A stretch of 64,000 nucleotides of DNA, from positions 320,467-384,466 of the forward strand of contig JAHEGE010000008.1 of assembly GCA_024639905.1 (NCBI GenBank). The letters are read 5' to 3'. Source of the DNA: Gammaproteobacteria bacterium. GTDB lineage: Bacteria > Pseudomonadota > Gammaproteobacteria > Pseudomonadales > Pseudohongiellaceae. The translations under genes were made by a program, and so were the position numbers. The notes under the pieces were generated by a model. It worked only from the letters and a program-made list of their open reading frames with translations, had not been told where the DNA came from and did not search any database. Of the stretch, positions 49,543 through 58,704 are shown one piece after another. Every line of letters begins with the position of its first letter. Position 1 is the first letter of the stretch.

Positions 49543-49563
49543 AAAAGGGGTCTGACCCCTTTT
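49543..49563. repeat. Short palindrome of the GGGGTC family, copy a
   Basis: AAAAGGGGTC and GACCCCTTTT form a perfect 10-bp inverted repeat around one base. It directly abuts the TAG stop of the cytochrome gene at 49564. It shares the GGGGTC core and the stop-codon position with the longer repeat family. Confidence 0.85.
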
Positions 49564-49911
49564 CTATTTGCTGCTGTCTACCATGTACTCGACGAGCTGC
49601 TTGATGTCGTCGTCGTTGCAGGTAAAGCACAGGCCTTTAGGTGGCATGTTGTTGATGCCGGCAATGGCGTTTGTTACTACTTGGTCCATGCCTTTTTCTA
49701 GGCGGGCTGTCCAGGCGTCTGCATTGCCCGGGCCCACTTTAGGCGCGCCAGCAGCACCAGTGCTGTGGCAGGCGAAGCATGAAGCCATGTAGGTTGCTTC
49801 GGCTTCAGTGCCGTTGCTGAGCGCAGACAGCTCGACAGCTTTTGTGTCGGCGAAGCTTGAAGACGCGAAGAGCGCCGCTGAGAGAAATAGCCCAGTTTTC
49901 AGATTTAGCAC
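49564..49911 (-). CDS. Cytochrome c5 family protein
   Basis: This is a 115-residue periplasmic or membrane-anchored monohaem cytochrome. The signal peptide LFLSAALFASSSFA is followed by the haem motif CFACH with axial His, a later likely Met ligand region GINNMPPKG, and the CFTC pair typical of cytochrome c5. The start is GTG at 49911, clearly supported by AAGGAG six bases upstream. It is a paralogue of the next gene and sits 65 bp downstream of it. Confidence 0.86.
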   Translation of the reverse strand: MLNLKTGLFLSAALFASSSFADTKAVELSALSNGTEAEATYMASCFACHSTGAAGAPKVGPGNADAWTARLEKGMDQVVTNAIAGINNMPPKGLCFTCNDDDIKQLVEYMVDSSK

Positions 49912-49976
49912 GTCGTACTCCTTACACTAGTTCGATAATTATTTTAGAACGGTTGATGTTAAATGTTGCTGCCTGC

Positions 49977-50477
49977 TTAGTTCGCGACCATGTAGTTCAC
50001 GATGTCTTGCAGGTTCTCTTGGGTGCAGGTCATGCACAGGCCTTTTGCTGGCATCGCGTTAATGCCATTCATTACGTTTACCATGAGCGCATCCATACCC
50101 TTCTCGAGGCGAGCGTCCCAGGCGGCTTTGTCGCCCAGTTTCGGAGCGTTTGCCACGCCTGCCGCATGGCACGCGTTGCAGCTAGCCATGTACGCGGCTT
50201 CCGCGTCGAACGCGGGCGCTGCGGCAACCATCGGCGCTGCTGCTACGGGCGCTGCTTCGGCGGTTGTTGCAGGGGCTGTTGTGGAGGCAGCTACAGGAGC
50301 TGACGCAGGCGCGGCCATGCCCACCTTGCTGCCGACACAGGCTTGACCCGCGAGGCAGACCGAGCGCGCAGGGCGAATATTGTCTGCCGCGGTTTGCGCG
50401 CTAGCGGTGCCAGCGAGGCCAAACAGGGCTGCGCCCAGCGTGGCGGTCACGGCGAATGCTTTTAAGAATGCAGTCAT
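49977..50477 (-). CDS. Cytochrome c5 family protein with Ala/Pro linker
   Basis: This 166-residue protein starts with a signal peptide (cleavage near GTASAQ) and a short Cys-containing segment (SVCLAGQACVGSKVG). A roughly 40-residue Ala/Pro/Thr linker then leads to a cytochrome c5 domain with haem motif CNACH, GINAMPAKGLCMTC and the final NYMVAN. The linker probably lets the haem domain reach partners across the periplasm. AAGGAG precedes the ATG. Confidence 0.86.
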   Translation of the reverse strand: MTAFLKAFAVTATLGAALFGLAGTASAQTAADNIRPARSVCLAGQACVGSKVGMAAPASAPVAASTTAPATTAEAAPVAAAPMVAAAPAFDAEAAYMASCNACHAAGVANAPKLGDKAAWDARLEKGMDALMVNVMNGINAMPAKGLCMTCTQENLQDIVNYMVAN

Positions 50478-50611
50478 TTGGTGGCTCCTTGTCTTTTAGA
50501 ACGGTAACTCGCAGTTGCCGCAGATTTCAGTGCGCGAATTATAGCGCCTTAGCCCCTATGTGGCGAATACCCATAGGATTTTTGTTGAGATAACGACAAG
50601 AAGGTGTCGGC

Positions 50612-52135
50612 CTAGGGCTCGATGACCATTTTCAGCGGCTGCTGGTTATAGAATACGGTCTCTGGGCTGTCGGCGCGCCCGTAGCCGATGAGGAAGTCGA
50701 CATCGAGCGTTTCGATGCCTAGGGTTTTCGGCACGACCTCATTGAGCAGGGTAATAGGCTCCGTCCTGGTCAGGAGTTTTTGCCTATGTATCGGGAATTT
50801 GCCCATCGCCGGCGACCACTCGATGAAGTTGCCGCCGCTGTCTAACGCGAGGATCTGGTCGCCGACCAAGGCGGCGGCGACCAGGAAGCCGAGCTCTCCC
50901 ACGTCTTCATCCGCCACCGTTATCTCCCCGCCCACGAGTATGGATTCGTCGGCGCTAAAAAGCGTTTCGTAAAATCCGCCCGAATTGGCGGACGCGCCTC
51001 CGGTGAATGCGCCGCGAGGCGGCGTATCTGAGGTGCTAAGCGACACACCCAGAGAAAGCGGCGTGCCGCCCTGATAATGGGCATTGAGCGTATAGGCGCC
51101 GTTGGTGATGCAGTTGTCGGACACCTGCACATCGTAAGTGTTGGCGAGCACGAGGTAGCTGCCGGCATTCAGGGGCCGCTTAAGGATCGAGCTGCAGCCC
51201 GATTCGGCCTTGGTGTCGTAAGTGATCACATTGAGGTCGAGGTCGGCGATGAGTAAGACCGCATCCAGGCCTGTGGTTTGCATCGTGAGGCTAATCGTGG
51301 CGGGATTTTCGAGATCTAGCCTGTAAATATCGATATAGCTGTCGTCACTGCCGCCGCCGGTGATTTGGTCCACCGTACAATCACCCGACTGCAAGCTGTC
51401 CACGGTGGCGCCAAAGGCCAGAGGCGACTGCGCACACGACTGCAAGGCGGTGTACAGCGCATCGACGCCGGCGAAATCGTCTGCGGTCGGGCGGTCAATG
51501 TCGCCGATGGTAGGCGCCATGATTGCCGGCTCGCCGGACTCATGTTCGAGGCCAATCACGTGGCCAAGCTCGTGGATGGCGACACGGCGAAAATCGATGT
51601 TGCGGTTACCCGGTGGGTAAAGCTGGCCGTCGTAAATGTCGTAACCCACGTCTGAGTTCACTACCACGTCGGCTTCGAAGATATCGGCCTCGCCGAGCAC
51701 GGTGGCCGTGTAGCGGCGCAGGGTAACCGCAAGCGTGCTCGCGCCGTAGGCAGAGCCGCACACTTCGTCAGTAAATTCGACGCTGTTGAGCCCGTCTTCT
51801 AGGCAGGGGTCGAGCTCTTCTTTAATGACGTTAAAGTCGAAGACCGTGTTGTCATCCCAATCGGCAATGGCGGCAAGGAAAGAGTCTTGCCAGGAGCCGC
51901 CAGTGGGCGAATTGCCGGCGATGCTCACATAGAAATCGGTCGTGCCGCCGCGCCATTTCGAGCCAGACAGCTCGAAGGCGTAAAGCCCCGACACGCTCGC
52001 GATGCTGACGAGCACGCCTATCGCCAAACGCTGAGCTTTCACGGCTCGTGTAAGCCAAGACGGCCGCGCCAGCCGAGAAGGTAGCGGCGAGCGCGAGCGC
52101 CCAGCGTTTAGAGAGCGGTAAGAGTCAACAGCCAT
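50612..52135 (-). CDS. Matrixin-like (metzincin) secreted metalloprotease
   Basis: This 507-residue protein has a basic N-terminus and one hydrophobic segment at about 36-55 (signal anchor or signal peptide). The protease domain has the zinc site HELGHVIGLEHESG and the Met-turn AIMAPT, the M10/matrixin hallmarks. After it comes a beta-rich region resembling a PPC-type domain (AGSYLVLANTYDVQVSD). It ends close to rfbB but appears to be an independent gene. The substrate is unknown; surface protein processing is a guess from position. Confidence 0.78.
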   Translation of the reverse strand: MAVDSYRSLNAGRSRSPLPSRLARPSWLTRAVKAQRLAIGVLVSIASVSGLYAFELSGSKWRGGTTDFYVSIAGNSPTGGSWQDSFLAAIADWDDNTVFDFNVIKEELDPCLEDGLNSVEFTDEVCGSAYGASTLAVTLRRYTATVLGEADIFEADVVVNSDVGYDIYDGQLYPPGNRNIDFRRVAIHELGHVIGLEHESGEPAIMAPTIGDIDRPTADDFAGVDALYTALQSCAQSPLAFGATVDSLQSGDCTVDQITGGGSDDSYIDIYRLDLENPATISLTMQTTGLDAVLLIADLDLNVITYDTKAESGCSSILKRPLNAGSYLVLANTYDVQVSDNCITNGAYTLNAHYQGGTPLSLGVSLSTSDTPPRGAFTGGASANSGGFYETLFSADESILVGGEITVADEDVGELGFLVAAALVGDQILALDSGGNFIEWSPAMGKFPIHRQKLLTRTEPITLLNEVVPKTLGIETLDVDFLIGYGRADSPETVFYNQQPLKMVIEP

Positions 52136-52153
52136 AAAAATCCAGTGTGAAGG

Positions 52154-53227
52154 CTAGGCGCGGTAGCTGCCGTCGAGTATCGCGCGCCACCATGCTTCGT
52201 TGCCTAGGTACCAGTCTACGGTTTTAGCCAAGCCGGTGTCGAAAGTTTCGCTTGGGGCGAAGCCGAGCTCGTCGCTAATTTTCGTCGCGTCTATTGCGTA
52301 GCGCGTGTCATGCCCGGGCCGGTCGGTGACGAACGTAATCAGCGACTTGGCACTCTGGCCGGTCGCGCAGGGCGAATCCGGAAAGCGCCGCGCGAGATCG
52401 GGATCCGCGGCGAAGCGCGCATCGAACAGCTCACACAGCAGGTTCACCACATCGATGTTGCGCCACTCGTTGTGGCCGCCCACGTTGTAGGTCTCACCTG
52501 CTCGGCCCGCCTTAATCACGCGTTCGATGCCGCGGTTGTGATCGTCGACGAAAAGCCAATCGCGGATCTGCGAGCCGTCGCCGTAAATCGGCAGGCTCTT
52601 GCCGCCGAGGATGTTGAGCATACACAGCGGTAACAACTTTTCTGGAAACTGGAACGGGCCGTAATTATTCGAGCAGTTGCTCGTGGTAACGCGCAGGCCG
52701 TAAGTGTGGTGATACGCCCGCACCAGATGGTCCGACGACGCCTTGCTCGCCGCATAGGGCGAATTAGGCGCATAGGGCGTGGTCTCGCTGAATGCCGGAT
52801 CGTCGGCGCCGAGCGTGCCATAAACTTCGTCGGTGGACACATGATGGAATAAATTATTGCGCGTGGCGTCGTCGCTCAACCAGCATGCCTTGGCGGCCTT
52901 AAGCAGCGTATGCGTGCCGTTGATATTGGTATCGATAAACGCGTCTGGGCCGGTGATAGACCGGTCGACATGACTCTCGGCAGCGAAGTGTACGAGGGTA
53001 TCGATGGCGTGTTCTTTGAGTAGCTTTTCGACCAACGCCTGATCGTTTATCGAGCCTTCGACAAACGTAAACCACGGCTCGCCAAGCGCCGCCGCCAAGT
53101 TGTGCTTGTTGCCTGCATAGGTCAGGCTGTCGAGCGCGACGAGCGTGTCGCCAGGATTGGCGCTATGCCAATAATGCACAAAATTCGCGCCAATAAATCC
53201 AGCCGCACCAGTAACCAATAACTTCAT
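52154..53227 (-). CDS. rfbB: dTDP-glucose 4,6-dehydratase
   Basis: RfbB catalyses the second step of dTDP-L-rhamnose synthesis. The 357-residue SDR enzyme has the NAD motif VTGAAGFIGANFVHYW, HFAAESHVDRSI, the HVSTDEVYGTLG strand, the YAASKASSDH catalytic Tyr/Lys and the FVDDHNRGI segment. It is the last of the rfbACDB series. A half repeat lies directly before its ATG and may supply the GGGG ribosome-binding site. Confidence 0.94.
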   Translation of the reverse strand: MKLLVTGAAGFIGANFVHYWHSANPGDTLVALDSLTYAGNKHNLAAALGEPWFTFVEGSINDQALVEKLLKEHAIDTLVHFAAESHVDRSITGPDAFIDTNINGTHTLLKAAKACWLSDDATRNNLFHHVSTDEVYGTLGADDPAFSETTPYAPNSPYAASKASSDHLVRAYHHTYGLRVTTSNCSNNYGPFQFPEKLLPLCMLNILGGKSLPIYGDGSQIRDWLFVDDHNRGIERVIKAGRAGETYNVGGHNEWRNIDVVNLLCELFDARFAADPDLARRFPDSPCATGQSAKSLITFVTDRPGHDTRYAIDATKISDELGFAPSETFDTGLAKTVDWYLGNEAWWRAILDGSYRA

Positions 53228-53233
53228 TCGAAC

Positions 53234-53278
53234 CCCGGGGTCAGGTCTTTCATCGATGCATTTTTCATAAGAAATGCG
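53234..53278. repeat. Half repeat, copy 12 (left-arm orientation)
   Basis: CCCGGGGTCAGGTCTTTCAT continues to GATGCATTTTTCATAAG, which itself can fold with AAATGC. It lies between rfbD and rfbB. Read on the minus strand, its terminal GGGG is followed after five bases by the rfbB ATG. Confidence 0.9.
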
Positions 53279-53282
53279 TGGG

Positions 53283-54215
53283 TTAAATGCCGGCTTCCTT
53301 ACTCAGCACGGCGATTACGTCTGCCAGTTCTGCTTGCCAACTCGTCTGCGGGCAAGCCAGCGCCTCTTGCACGCGCTGCCGACTCATCACACTGTAAGCA
53401 GGCCGACGCGCAGGCGTTGGATAGGCGCTGCTAGGAATAGGCCGCAGCGTGATTGCTCGCGATAGCAGCCCGCTATTAACTGCCTGCCGCTGAATTTCTT
53501 CGGCGAAATCGTACCAGCTTATGTCGCCACCGTCGCTCCATTGGAACACGCCGGCAGGCAGCGAGTGACCGCTGCCCAGCAACGCCTCAGCCATGGCCAG
53601 AATCACCGCGCCCAAGGATCGCGTTGAGGTAGGGGCGCCGATCTGATCGTTAACGATGGACAACTCGTCCCGCTCGGCCATGAGCCGCAGCATAGTTTTG
53701 ACGAAATTACCGCCGTGCTCACTGTAAAGCCACGAGGTACGCAGCACGCAGGCGCTCGGCATGGCCTCTAATATTTCGCGCTCGCCGGCGAGCTTGCTAG
53801 CGCCGTACACGCCCAAGGGCGCGCACTCGGCGTCTTCTGCATAGGGCTCGCTGGCGCTGCCATCGAACACGAAGTCGGTCGAGACATGAATAAGCCGCGT
53901 GGTATCTGCTGCCTGCCCTGCTGCCCAACGGGCTAGATTGCCGGCGCCGGTTGCGTTAATCGCGAACGCGGTGTCGGCATCGGTTTCTGCAGCGTCGACG
54001 GCGGTATAGGCTGCCGCATTAATGAGGAGTGCGGGGCACAGCTCATTCATCACGGTGGTAACCGCATGCGCATCACTAATGTCGAGCTGCTCGCGCGTGA
54101 GCGCGATTAACCGCGTACTCGAATTTAAATGGCTGTGCGGCCGCAGTGCTTGCAGGGTTTTCCCCAGCTGCCCGCCAGCGCCGACCAACACCACCCTTCG
54201 CTGCGGCTTACTCAT
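53283..54215 (-). CDS. rfbD: dTDP-4-dehydrorhamnose reductase
   Basis: RfbD reduces dTDP-4-keto-L-rhamnose to dTDP-L-rhamnose. The SDR protein of about 310 aa has VLVGAGGQLGKTLQAL, NAAAYTAVDAAETD, HVSTDFVFDGSA and the active-site YGASKLAGER. I chose ATG 54215 (MSKPQRRVVLVG); a GTG three codons upstream (54224) also fits. It follows rfbC closely. Confidence 0.92.
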   Translation of the reverse strand: MSKPQRRVVLVGAGGQLGKTLQALRPHSHLNSSTRLIALTREQLDISDAHAVTTVMNELCPALLINAAAYTAVDAAETDADTAFAINATGAGNLARWAAGQAADTTRLIHVSTDFVFDGSASEPYAEDAECAPLGVYGASKLAGEREILEAMPSACVLRTSWLYSEHGGNFVKTMLRLMAERDELSIVNDQIGAPTSTRSLGAVILAMAEALLGSGHSLPAGVFQWSDGGDISWYDFAEEIQRQAVNSGLLSRAITLRPIPSSAYPTPARRPAYSVMSRQRVQEALACPQTSWQAELADVIAVLSKEAGI

Positions 54216-54235
54216 GCGGGCCACTCACACAGCCG

Positions 54236-54781
54236 CTAAGCATAGGTTGCTGCCTGGGCGAACGGTTTGCCGGCTTTGTCTTTGTCTGACAACAGCGGCT
54301 CGCCGCCGACTAGAGGCCAGTCGATATTCAGCGCCGCGTCATTCCACAACAGGGAGTGGTCGTCGCTGGCGTCGAAATAGTCAGTGCATTTGTAGATAAG
54401 CTCGGCGCTCTGGCTCATCACATAAAAGCCGTGTGCGAAACCCGGCGGTACCCACAGCTGTTTTTTATTTTCGCCAGAAAGCTCTACGCCAACCCACTGA
54501 CCGAACGTCGGTGAGCTGCGACGCATATCCACGGCAACGTCGAAAACCCGTCCGCTGCCGATGCGCACCAACTTCCCTTGGGGATTGTTTAACTGATAAT
54601 GAAGGCCGCGCAATGTGCCTTGGCTTGAGAGGCTTTGGTTGTCTTGCACAAAGCTCGCCTCAATACCGCGTTCGGTAAAGAAAGAGGCGCGGAAGGTTTC
54701 CATGAAATAACCGCGCTCATCGCCGTGTACCGTAGGCTCAAACACCAACACGTCAGGTATCACTGTGGGCGTAATCTTCAT
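54236..54781 (-). CDS. rfbC: dTDP-4-dehydrorhamnose 3,5-epimerase
   Basis: RfbC epimerises the 4-keto sugar at C3 and C5. The 181-residue cupin protein has [30 protein letters not shown] (catalytic His) and [14 protein letters not shown]. Its ATG overlaps the rfbA stop (ATGA), showing tight coupling. Confidence 0.95.
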   Translation of the reverse strand: MKITPTVIPDVLVFEPTVHGDERGYFMETFRASFFTERGIEASFVQDNQSLSSQGTLRGLHYQLNNPQGKLVRIGSGRVFDVAVDMRRSSPTFGQWVGVELSGENKKQLWVPPGFAHGFYVMSQSAELIYKCTDYFDASDDHSLLWNDAALNIDWPLVGGEPLLSDKDKAGKPFAQAATYA

Positions 54782-55683
54782 GCGTGCTCGCTCGTTTTTG
54801 CTAAGCCCAGGCTTTCTTCGTGCAACATCTGTTGCAGGTATTTGCCGTAGCCGCTTTTCTCTAAGCTCAGCGCAAGCGCTGCTAACTGGGCCTTGTCGAT
54901 GAAGCCCTGCCGATACGCAATTTCTTCAGGGCAGCCGATCTTTAGCCCCTGCCGTTCTTCTAACACGCGGATGAAAACTGCAGCATCGAGGAGTGACTGA
55001 ACCGTGCCAGTATCGAGCCACGCAGTACCACGCTCGAACAGCTCGACTTTGAGTGCCCGGCGTTCCAGATACACTTTATTCACGTCGGTAATTTCGAGCT
55101 CGCCGCGCGCGGATGGCTTTATATTTTTGGCGATTTCCACGACATCGTTGTCGTACATATACAGGCCGGTTACTGCGTAATGCGATTTCGGCTTTGCCGG
55201 TTTTTCTTCGAGGTCGATTGCGTTGTTGTTCTCGTCGAGCTGCACCACGCCGTAGCGTTCGGGATCGGTTACGTAATACGCAAACACGCTCGCCCCGCTC
55301 TCTTGATTAACCGCGTTGCGCAAGGTTTCTTCTATTTGGTGCCCGTAGAAAATATTGTCGCCGAGGATAAGGCACACGCGGCTGTCGCCGATGAATTGCT
55401 CACCAATGAGAAACGCCTGCGCCAGCCCTTCGGGCTTTGGCTGCTGTGCGTAAGTCAGTTTAATCCCCCAGCGCGCGCCATCGCCTAAGAGCTGCTCGAA
55501 CATCGGCGCGTCTTCTGGCGTTGTAATGATAAGGATGTCGCGAATGCCCGCCTGCATGAGTGTAGACAGCGGGTAGTAGATCATTGGCTTGTCGTAGACC
55601 GGCATCAGCTGCTTAGACGCCGCGAGCGTCATTGGGTGTAAGCGGCTGCCGCTGCCGCCGGCGAGGATAATTCCCTTAGTCAT
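54778..55683 (-). CDS. rfbA: Glucose-1-phosphate thymidylyltransferase
   Basis: RfbA makes dTDP-glucose from dTTP and glucose-1-phosphate, the first step to dTDP-rhamnose. The 301-residue protein has the nucleotidyltransferase motif [39 protein letters not shown] and GTAWLDTGT. It is the first gene of rfbACDB. Upstream, in the same orientation, lie the epimerase and glycosyltransferase genes. Confidence 0.96.
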   Translation of the reverse strand: MTKGIILAGGSGSRLHPMTLAASKQLMPVYDKPMIYYPLSTLMQAGIRDILIITTPEDAPMFEQLLGDGARWGIKLTYAQQPKPEGLAQAFLIGEQFIGDSRVCLILGDNIFYGHQIEETLRNAVNQESGASVFAYYVTDPERYGVVQLDENNNAIDLEEKPAKPKSHYAVTGLYMYDNDVVEIAKNIKPSARGELEITDVNKVYLERRALKVELFERGTAWLDTGTVQSLLDAAVFIRVLEERQGLKIGCPEEIAYRQGFIDKAQLAALALSLEKSGYGKYLQQMLHEESLGLAKTSEHA

Positions 55684-55707
55684 AACTGTCTCGGTTCGTC
55701 GTTCTGT

Positions 55708-56697
55708 TTAGGGCCTGCGCGGCTGCATCGCATCAATGATGGCTGGCAGCTGTGCATAAAAAGTCGTACTAGGCGCGAAGCCCAGTGCCTCACAGGCGGC
55801 TGTGTTATCGAACACGTTATCGCGCGTGAGGCTGCGGTAAGTGCGAAGGCTGATTCCACTGCGAAATATTCGCAATTTTTCGAGCACTTCTGCGATCGCC
55901 GCGGCGGCGAATAGTAGCACGGCGGGAAGTCTGAGAGGTGACGGGTGACGCCCGTTAGTTGTTCTTTTTACGTGTTGTGCAATGGCCTCGTCTATCTCAT
56001 GAATGACATAAGCCTCGCCGTCCGTGAGCGTGACGCGCAGCGCAAGCGACTCGCTCTCTGAAGGCAGGCACGCGGCTGCCACCAGCGCACGGGCCACATC
56101 ATCCACGCCGATCAGCGAAATCGTATTAGTAAAACGCGGCAGCCTCGGCAACCAGCCGCGCTGTATCAGGCGAATCATCGCCGCGATATTGCCGCGCATA
56201 CCGACCCCGTAGATATTCACCGCGCGCAGGATAATCACCTCTATACGCCGCGCCTGCCCCGCTGCGAGTAACGCCTCTTCGGCCGCCCGCTTATCTTTGC
56301 CGTATGGCGTTGTCTCGCCCTCGGTGGCCGCCGCCAGCGAACTGCTTAAATACACGAACCGGCGCGCGCCTGCCGCGACGGCGGCGTCCAACAGCGAAAG
56401 CGTGCCGTCGAGATTGGTGCTCCGCGCGAGTCTGTCCGCCGCCCTGCCCACGTGAGCAACGCCAGCGAGATGGATGACCGTCTCAACGCCTTGGCAGGCC
56501 CGCACTAGTGATTCCTGGGATTGCAGATCAGCCTGCACGCGGGCGTAGGCTTGGGTGTCTGGCAACATCGCTTGTCGCTGCATGAGCCTGAGGGACACGG
56601 CAGGTTTGGTGTCGTTAAAGAGCCGCAGCAGAGCCGAACCGACGAAACCCGTCGCGCCGGTAATCAGCCAAGTAGGCTGCGCGTCTAGCCCCGCCAT
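55708..56697 (-). CDS. NAD-dependent sugar epimerase/dehydratase (extended SDR)
   Basis: This 329-residue extended SDR has the NAD-binding GATGFVGSALLRLF, HLAGVAHVGRAADR, a catalytic set YLSSSLAAA with YGKDKRAAEE, and IYGVGMRGN. It resembles the nucleotide-sugar epimerases of O-antigen clusters (WbpV/GalE-like). It overlaps the glycosyltransferase stop by one base, so it probably supplies or modifies a sugar for the same polysaccharide. The exact substrate cannot be deduced. Confidence 0.75.
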   Translation of the reverse strand: MAGLDAQPTWLITGATGFVGSALLRLFNDTKPAVSLRLMQRQAMLPDTQAYARVQADLQSQESLVRACQGVETVIHLAGVAHVGRAADRLARSTNLDGTLSLLDAAVAAGARRFVYLSSSLAAATEGETTPYGKDKRAAEEALLAAGQARRIEVIILRAVNIYGVGMRGNIAAMIRLIQRGWLPRLPRFTNTISLIGVDDVARALVAAACLPSESESLALRVTLTDGEAYVIHEIDEAIAQHVKRTTNGRHPSPLRLPAVLLFAAAAIAEVLEKLRIFRSGISLRTYRSLTRDNVFDNTAACEALGFAPSTTFYAQLPAIIDAMQPRRP

Positions 56698-57584
56698 TAA
56701 AATAGCCGCCAGCCGTGCTTGGTAAAAAAGCGCGCGGCGGACGTCATGAAATAGCGTTGGTGTGTACTGCCTTTAGACGCGGCGTTACCGCCGCCGTGGC
56801 GGATCTTCATGGCGCGCAAATACACCACGGGGCGCTGCTTGCCTAAGCGCAGCGAGAGGTCGAAGTCTTCGAAGTAAAGGAAGAAGCGCGGGTCGAAGCC
56901 GCCCGTTTGTTGCAGCAGCGCCGTGTCGCATAACATGCAACAGCCGCTCGCGATCTGGACCTCCGCCGCCCGAGGCGCGGCATCCTTTGCCGTTGGCCGC
57001 GAATCTAGATCGCGGCGCTCGTAAGCCGCCATGCGCTTGGCAAATTGCCGGCGCATAAACGGCGGCGCAAAGCCGCGCAGCCATAAAATGAATAGACTGG
57101 GATACGCCTTGCAGAGGTGTTGTTTATTGCCCAGGAAGTCGGTCGCCGCGGGGCTTATCAGCGCGGGCAAGCGCGGCCCGCTCTCTGGGTTGGCGACTTC
57201 CGCCGCAACCGAGTTTAGGTAATCTAAGGCCTGAATCAGGCTTTCGGGTGCCATCTCCACGTCGCTGTTCAGGAGCAGGTGGTAGTCCGAGTCTAGCTTG
57301 GCCAGCACCCGGTTATGCGCCGCCCCATAGCCCACATTGCCATAGCCTTGGTGCAGAGTAAGCGACATGCCGGCGGCCAGCAGCCGCTCGGGCGTGAGGC
57401 CTAACTCGCGCACGTCCAGCGTTGGGGTCTCGGCGTTGTCCACCAGATGAACCGCCAGCGTGGCATAACTAAAGCACTCGCGCACATTTTCGGCGGCCAC
57501 GCACAGCGACTCCAGCAGGCGCCGAAGCTCCTCCGGCGGGCTGTGGTAGGTCACTATAGACGCCGAGAGGCGGTGTATCGTCAC
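56697..57584 (-). CDS. GT2 family glycosyltransferase (rhamnosyltransferase-like)
   Basis: This 295-residue protein is of the GT-A fold. SASIVTYHSPPEELRRLLES and HQGYGNVGYGAAHN bind the nucleotide sugar; HLLLNSDVEM is the metal-binding DxD-like site; GGFDPRFFLYFEDFDLSLR is the ED acceptor motif typical of rhamnosyltransferases such as WbbL. The start is GTG at 57584 behind AGGA. Its position next to rfbABCD supports a dTDP-rhamnose donor. Confidence 0.84.
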   Translation of the reverse strand: MTIHRLSASIVTYHSPPEELRRLLESLCVAAENVRECFSYATLAVHLVDNAETPTLDVRELGLTPERLLAAGMSLTLHQGYGNVGYGAAHNRVLAKLDSDYHLLLNSDVEMAPESLIQALDYLNSVAAEVANPESGPRLPALISPAATDFLGNKQHLCKAYPSLFILWLRGFAPPFMRRQFAKRMAAYERRDLDSRPTAKDAAPRAAEVQIASGCCMLCDTALLQQTGGFDPRFFLYFEDFDLSLRLGKQRPVVYLRAMKIRHGGGNAASKGSTHQRYFMTSAARFFTKHGWRLF

Positions 57585-57594
57585 GCGCGGTGTC

Positions 57595-58395
57595 CTAGAT
57601 ATCGACTAAGCGGTCGCCGAAGGGCGTAGAGACTACTCGCTTGCCCGGCGGTATTTGGTTGGGGTCGATGCGCCGCGGACGGAACCTCGCGGCCTGGTCG
57701 TCGCCGCTAATGACAGCGCCTGCTTGGCCGCGTGCCGCGCGTGCACGCAGCACCTCGAAGGGATTGGGCGGCGGCTCTTCGTTCTGAGCCTGCTCCAGAA
57801 GCGCCATGGCCTCTGGTTTTTCACGAGTAAGTGAGTCTTCACTTACAGGTGTAACCGGTGGGGGAAGCGGCGCCATATTCGCCAGCGACAATTGCGCGCG
57901 GTTGGTGTCGGCATCGCAGCGCACGCCCAAGGCTTCGAAGGGCAGACAGCGCCGCGCCGCAGGGTATTGCACCTCGATTGCGCCCGCTTCGGTGACCAGC
58001 AGCTCGTAGCCGGGGTGTTCTGGAATCGCCAAGGGCGTGCCTGCAATCGGCGTTAACGAGATCGACTCGCCCGCCTGATGTTGCAGTATTACCGACCGCC
58101 GGCTGCCAATGCGGGTAGTGCCTAGCAAACTAAACGCAGGCTGCGTATCGCTGCCTCCTATGCGTGGGGGCGGCTCGGGCTGATTGCGCGGGTTCGCGTC
58201 GTCTTGATCGATGGCCTCGAACAAAGTGAGCGAGGTTGAGGCCCCGGGGGCCTGTGCCAGACTCGTCGCTGACCAGCAAGTAGCCAAAACGAAGACAAAC
58301 GGTAGAAATCGCGTAGAAGAGCGGTAGCTTTTCAGAAGACGACGCGGCGCAATGCCGGCGCGCAACTGTGCTTTAGCTTGTTGTAATATAAGCAT
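57595..58395 (-). CDS. Secreted or membrane-anchored protein of unknown function
   Basis: This 266-residue protein has an N-terminal hydrophobic segment (FLPFVFVLATCWSATSLAQA) that looks like a signal peptide after a long basic start. The remainder is proline-rich and has no motif I recognise. It ends in RRIDPNQIPPGKRVVSTPFG and DRLVDI, which looks like a conserved tail. It lies 10 bp before the glycosyltransferase and directly after a small ORF whose TAA touches its ATG, so it probably belongs to the surface-polysaccharide operon. Confidence 0.6.
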   Translation of the reverse strand: MLILQQAKAQLRAGIAPRRLLKSYRSSTRFLPFVFVLATCWSATSLAQAPGASTSLTLFEAIDQDDANPRNQPEPPPRIGGSDTQPAFSLLGTTRIGSRRSVILQHQAGESISLTPIAGTPLAIPEHPGYELLVTEAGAIEVQYPAARRCLPFEALGVRCDADTNRAQLSLANMAPLPPPVTPVSEDSLTREKPEAMALLEQAQNEEPPPNPFEVLRARAARGQAGAVISGDDQAARFRPRRIDPNQIPPGKRVVSTPFGDRLVDI

Positions 58396-58551
58396 TTATT
58401 CTTCCTTTTGCCTGCATAATCGCAGCCTCGGCAGCAAAAACCTACAAAATGAGGGCGGGGTAACTGCCAATTCGGCAGCGATTTCGCCTGCCAGGCCTTC
58501 ATCGATAAGCTGTTTTACTAAAAGTCTTCCACGCTTGCAGCGGCTGCGCAT
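58396..58551 (-). CDS. Small HTH-like protein (51 aa)
   Basis: Translation of this short frame gives a 51-residue basic protein beginning MRSRCKRGRLLVKQLIDEG, with a helix-turn-helix pattern (GEIAAELAVTPPSFCRFLL) like the C-terminal HTH of serine resolvases and small transposase subunits. GGGGTGG lies about 7 bases before the ATG, and the TAA stop is immediately followed by the ATG of the next gene. The frame extends upstream of the ATG for ~20 codons to a stop. It may be a real small gene or a resolvase remnant. Confidence 0.38.
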   Translation of the reverse strand: MRSRCKRGRLLVKQLIDEGLAGEIAAELAVTPPSFCRFLLPRLRLCRQKEE

Positions 58552-58635
58552 GTTGAGAGCCACCCCTAGATTAGTCGGCCGCGGACGTAAGATAGTTCGG
58601 GTTTACCCACCACTAGAGTGTAGCTCATGGCGGGC

Positions 58636-58665
58636 AAAAAAAAACGGCTGCACGCGGCAGCCGTT
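58636..58665 (-). terminator. Rho-independent terminator after the DUF6447 gene
   Basis: AACGGCTGC (58643-58651) pairs with GCAGCCGTT (58657-58665) around a 5-nt loop, with an A-run at 58636-58644 that is a T-run on the minus strand. It lies about 40 bp beyond the stop at 58705. Confidence 0.85.
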
Positions 58666-58704
58666 TCGTCGCAGTGCCTACCCGGTAGGGCAGGCTAGCA
58701 AGGC

